Below are positions 6,536 through 8,586 of a stretch of 8,586 nucleotides of DNA, piece by piece. Source of the stretch: Pontiella desulfatans (lineage in GTDB: Bacteria > Verrucomicrobiota > Kiritimatiellia > Kiritimatiellales > Pontiellaceae); assembly GCA_029287275.1 (NCBI GenBank), contig JARFRL010000149.1:1-8586 (forward strand), given 5' to 3'. The notes beneath the pieces were generated by a model. It was not told the DNA's origin. It searched no databases and worked only from the letters and a program-made list of their open reading frames with translations. The position numbers and the translations under genes are program-made. Each line of letters begins with the position of its first letter. Within the stretch, counting starts at the first letter, position 1.

Positions 6536-8060
6536 ATTGTCCGGCTTCAGGAATATAATGCACTCCCCGACCTTTGCCCTGCTTACTCAGTAATCCCAAA
6601 TCACATAAACCCTTTACATCCCGAACCGCCGTATCCTTGACCACCCTCAATTCAGAGACGACCCATCCCGTTGTAACCTTCCCGTCTTTAACCGCCTGCT
6701 CAAGAATCCTAATCTGGCGTTTCGATAATTGTTCCTCAACTGCCGGGGGTATTCCGGCACCAACTCCGGAGGGCACTCTCAATCGATCCAGATTGTCTCC
6801 GGGGCCCTTTAATGTGACCCTGAAATAGCCTTGGGTCAGGTCATAGACGGGTTCATCCAGTCCATGGTCCAGCATGGCCGCTTTCATACGTCCAATACCA
6901 CTGCCCCGCTGATCCATCAGACGAAGGTGATTCAGGTACTGGCCAAGAAGCGGATTACGGGAACAAGGCTGGCAGTTGCCCTTTTTGATCTTCGCTAAGG
7001 TGAGCGGCTTAAGTGGTTCACCAGGGCTCAAGATTTCCAGCCGGTCGGAAAAAAGTTTCACCAGAATCTGGCGGGCACCGTCTTCATAGTTGCGATGAGC
7101 AATCGCATTCACGACAGCTTCCCGCACCGCCTCTTCGGGATATTCGTCCAAAGCCACTCGATTCAAGCCGACAACACGCATTGGATGCCGTGTATTCTTA
7201 TAGACAAAATCCCAAACCGCCCGAACCATTGAGGGAGCAGGAGCAGATAGCGTATCCTGGTCAGCCGGGGTGCTGTCAGTCACGGTGCCACCGAAAGCAT
7301 CCGTAAATATCCGGCACTGGGGAAAACGGAGAGATGGATTCTGTCCCAGAAAAAGAAGCCCTGAAGCTTGAGTCTGATAGGCATCAGCTTCTTTTCGGAC
7401 CAAACCTTTTTCTCGAAGCTTGTTTAAAAGTTCCTCGGTTGATGTTGGACGCACAGGGTCAATCGCTTTGATCGCTCCAAGCCAGGTACTCGCCTCAACC
7501 ATATCCAACTCATCCGCAGAAATATCCAAAGCCTGTTGTTCAAACATAGAAGAGGGCTCTATAGCTCCCCCGGCAACGCCGCTCTCATCCGCTGCCACAT
7601 CGGTTTCGAATGTTTCCTTCAGCACACTTACCAAAGCACCCTGCATTTCCGGCCTAAGGTCTACCCGATCATGAAAGCGGCGATAGGTATTCCCATCTGC
7701 TTTAATTTCGTCAAAGAATTCCTTCGTTTTCTCCTCACGCTTCCAGTCCTTCGCTCCCTTGATAAACACCAGCATCGGCATTCCATTGTCCCTTGCGAAT
7801 TGGTATTCTTCATGCGTTGCCGAAAACTCCGGGGGATTGCCGTATTCACAGTCCAGAATCAGCAGATAAACCTGACACGTCTTTAGACATTCCAGATAGG
7901 GTTTGCTGATTCGCTTTCCTGTCAAAGGCTCTTTCTCAAATAGAACGACATCGCACAGCTCAGACAATTGGGGATCAGCCGAAACCCAGCCAGCCACCGC
8001 TACCCGTTCTATCTCCAGCTCTTTCTGAACCGAACTGACAAATATTCTCAGCTTCTTCAT
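6534..8060 (-). CDS. DUF4062 - RecG/Schlafen-type GHKL ATPase - winged-helix protein
   Basis: A 508-residue, apparently intact protein. Residues 1-110 are a DUF4062 domain: KKLRIFVSSVQKELEIER at the start, LFEKEP (40-45), YLLILDCEYG and an HEEYQFA helix. Residues about 205-300 match the connector seen in Schlafen AlbA_2-type proteins (SGLLFLGQNPSLRFPQCR). Residues 305-420 are a HATPase_c_4 (GHKL-like) domain with an N-box-like E314...N318 in REAVVNAIAHRNY, LEILSPGEPL (341-350) and RGSGIG (385-390). Residues about 440-508 form a winged helix-turn-helix (LSKRQIRILEQAV ... TAVRDVKGLCDLGLL). The usual AlbA_2 domain is replaced by DUF4062. Such proteins are common in defence or accessory islands, and a sensor/regulator or anti-phage effector role is inferred. 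ATG 8058-8060 opens on the DUF4062 motif; the ribosome site is weak. It is the only sizeable intact gene in the insertion. Confidence 0.85.
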   Translation of the reverse strand: MKKLRIFVSSVQKELEIERVAVAGWVSADPQLSELCDVVLFEKEPLTGKRISKPYLECLKTCQVYLLILDCEYGNPPEFSATHEEYQFARDNGMPMLVFIKGAKDWKREEKTKEFFDEIKADGNTYRRFHDRVDLRPEMQGALVSVLKETFETDVAADESGVAGGAIEPSSMFEQQALDISADELDMVEASTWLGAIKAIDPVRPTSTEELLNKLREKGLVRKEADAYQTQASGLLFLGQNPSLRFPQCRIFTDAFGGTVTDSTPADQDTLSAPAPSMVRAVWDFVYKNTRHPMRVVGLNRVALDEYPEEAVREAVVNAIAHRNYEDGARQILVKLFSDRLEILSPGEPLKPLTLAKIKKGNCQPCSRNPLLGQYLNHLRLMDQRGSGIGRMKAAMLDHGLDEPVYDLTQGYFRVTLKGPGDNLDRLRVPSGVGAGIPPAVEEQLSKRQIRILEQAVKDGKVTTGWVVSELRVVKDTAVRDVKGLCDLGLLSKQGKGRGVHYIPEAGQ

Positions 8061-8434
8061 ACTCCAGCTTCCGTGTGTTCTATGTATTCTGTGGTTCCCA
8101 TTATTAGCGTCGATTAGCGTTCATTAGCGGTTTAAAACAACTCCTGTTGCTTCGGATTCTTATTCCCCCGCTAATGGTTAGAAACTTTAGCTACTTGCTC
8201 AAGGTGGCACAAAGCAATTCAGGATTAATCACTTTCCGAACAGCGGTGATTTGACGTCGCTGCGGACTTGGAGAGTTCCGGAGAGTCGAAATTCCGAAAC
8301 TTGTAACCCTGTGGCGAAATTTGGGTAGATTGGAGATGATTGGGGATTGTTGAGTGGAAGTTGTTAGTTGCTGGTTGATAGGGCAATGCGCACTCAAGCT
8401 GGTTTGAGATGAATTAGGACAAAATGCTTATTAA
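8061..8434. other. Right intergenic part of the insertion (leader of the DUF4062 gene)
   Basis: No protein or RNA family is recognisable in these 374 bp. The possible 68-codon minus-strand frame (8191-8397) is low-complexity (runs of Gln, Thr and Pro) and has no support. The stretch holds the 10-bp repeats at 8103-8132. It would be the leader if transcription starts at the duplicated tRNA promoter. Confidence 0.45.
8103..8132. repeat. Three 10-bp-period ATTAGCG repeats with an inverted partner
   Basis: ATTAGCG recurs at 8103, 8113 and 8123, an exact 10-bp step (about one helical turn). An inverted copy, CCGCTAAT, lies at 8168-8175 opposite ATTAGCGG (8123-8130). The array begins 43 bp upstream of the DUF4062 start, so operator-like binding of a protein on one DNA face is plausible. 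Similar ATTAGCG / ATTCTGTGGTT text recurs as intergenic filler in other bacterial genomes, so it may instead be a dispersed repeat carried with the gene. Confidence 0.6.
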
Positions 8435-8476
<42 letters not shown>

Positions 8477-8492
8477 GCGTGAAAGGGTCGGA

Positions 8493-8521
8493 AATATAGG
8501 GGGGACGGCCGCGGGTGGCAA
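8493..8521 (-). promoter_or_regulatory. Duplicated tRNA-Arg promoter reading into the insertion
   Basis: TTGCCA (8516-8521), 17 bp, TATATT (8493-8498), unchanged from the left copy. It points leftward through the tRNA 5' fragment towards the DUF4062 gene, whose ATG is about 425 nt away, with no obvious terminator between. Use as the cargo promoter is inferred. Confidence 0.6.
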
Positions 8522-8586
8522 GTCTTTTGGGGGGGAATGGATTTCCGCGGGCGGATCGTGACAAATCCGTTCGCTTGAATGATGCT

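Noticed and set aside
8191..8397. 68-codon minus-strand frame in the right intergenic part
   Set aside because: Low-complexity composition, no ribosome site and no motif.

Overview
The window joins a GC-rich bacterial chromosome segment (about 1-5430, resuming after about 8435) to a small, less GC-rich accessory insertion in a tRNA-Arg gene. The host is probably a Gram-negative bacterium: one chromosomal protein has a clear Sec signal peptide, and a TcdA-type ThiF protein, a PHP-glycosyltransferase fusion and a Cys-rich YkgJ-like protein lie close together. The style resembles deltaproteobacteria-like or related uncultured lineages, but no marker here fixes the taxonomy.

Chromosomal part. 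The window opens with the last 21 codons of a rightward gene (2-67). Facing it is a leftward tcdA-like gene (126-938) that is full length but carries one in-frame TAG at 345-347. A 27-pair inverted repeat lies between the two convergent genes and overlaps the tcdA stop. Divergent from tcdA is a 798-aa fusion of a PHP metal-dependent phosphoesterase domain and a GT4-type glycosyltransferase. It is preceded by a 4-codon minicistron whose stop overlaps the main start (ATGA). A secreted protein of unknown function (3541-4254) and a Cys-rich, possibly metal-binding protein (4567-5130) follow.

tRNA-Arg(UCU) (5266-5342, minus strand) has been hit from both sides. On its 3' side, 48 bp containing the last 19 nt of the tRNA are repeated 105 bp away, which looks like an old att scar. 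On its 5' side, a 126-bp direct repeat (5301-5426 and 8435-8560, 125/126 identical) brackets 3,134 bp of accessory DNA. The repeat contains the 5' half of the tRNA and a good sigma70-type tRNA promoter (TTGCCA-17-TATATT). The tRNA at the left junction is intact. The right junction has a 42-nt tRNA 5' fragment with its own promoter copy, pointing into the insertion.

Accessory part. No integrase is visible. From left to right it holds a 48-aa small protein gene, a decayed gene for an apparent ADP-ribosyltransferase-fold protein (start lost, frameshifted, 3'-truncated), a C-terminal remnant of a type III restriction (Res)-like helicase, a tRNA T-arm-like fragment, and one intact 508-aa gene. That gene encodes a DUF4062 - RecG/Schlafen-type GHKL ATPase - winged-helix protein. 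Upstream of it are three exact-period 10-bp repeats. The segment reads as a non-autonomous, partly decayed defence or toxin island whose surviving gene may be transcribed from the duplicated tRNA promoter.
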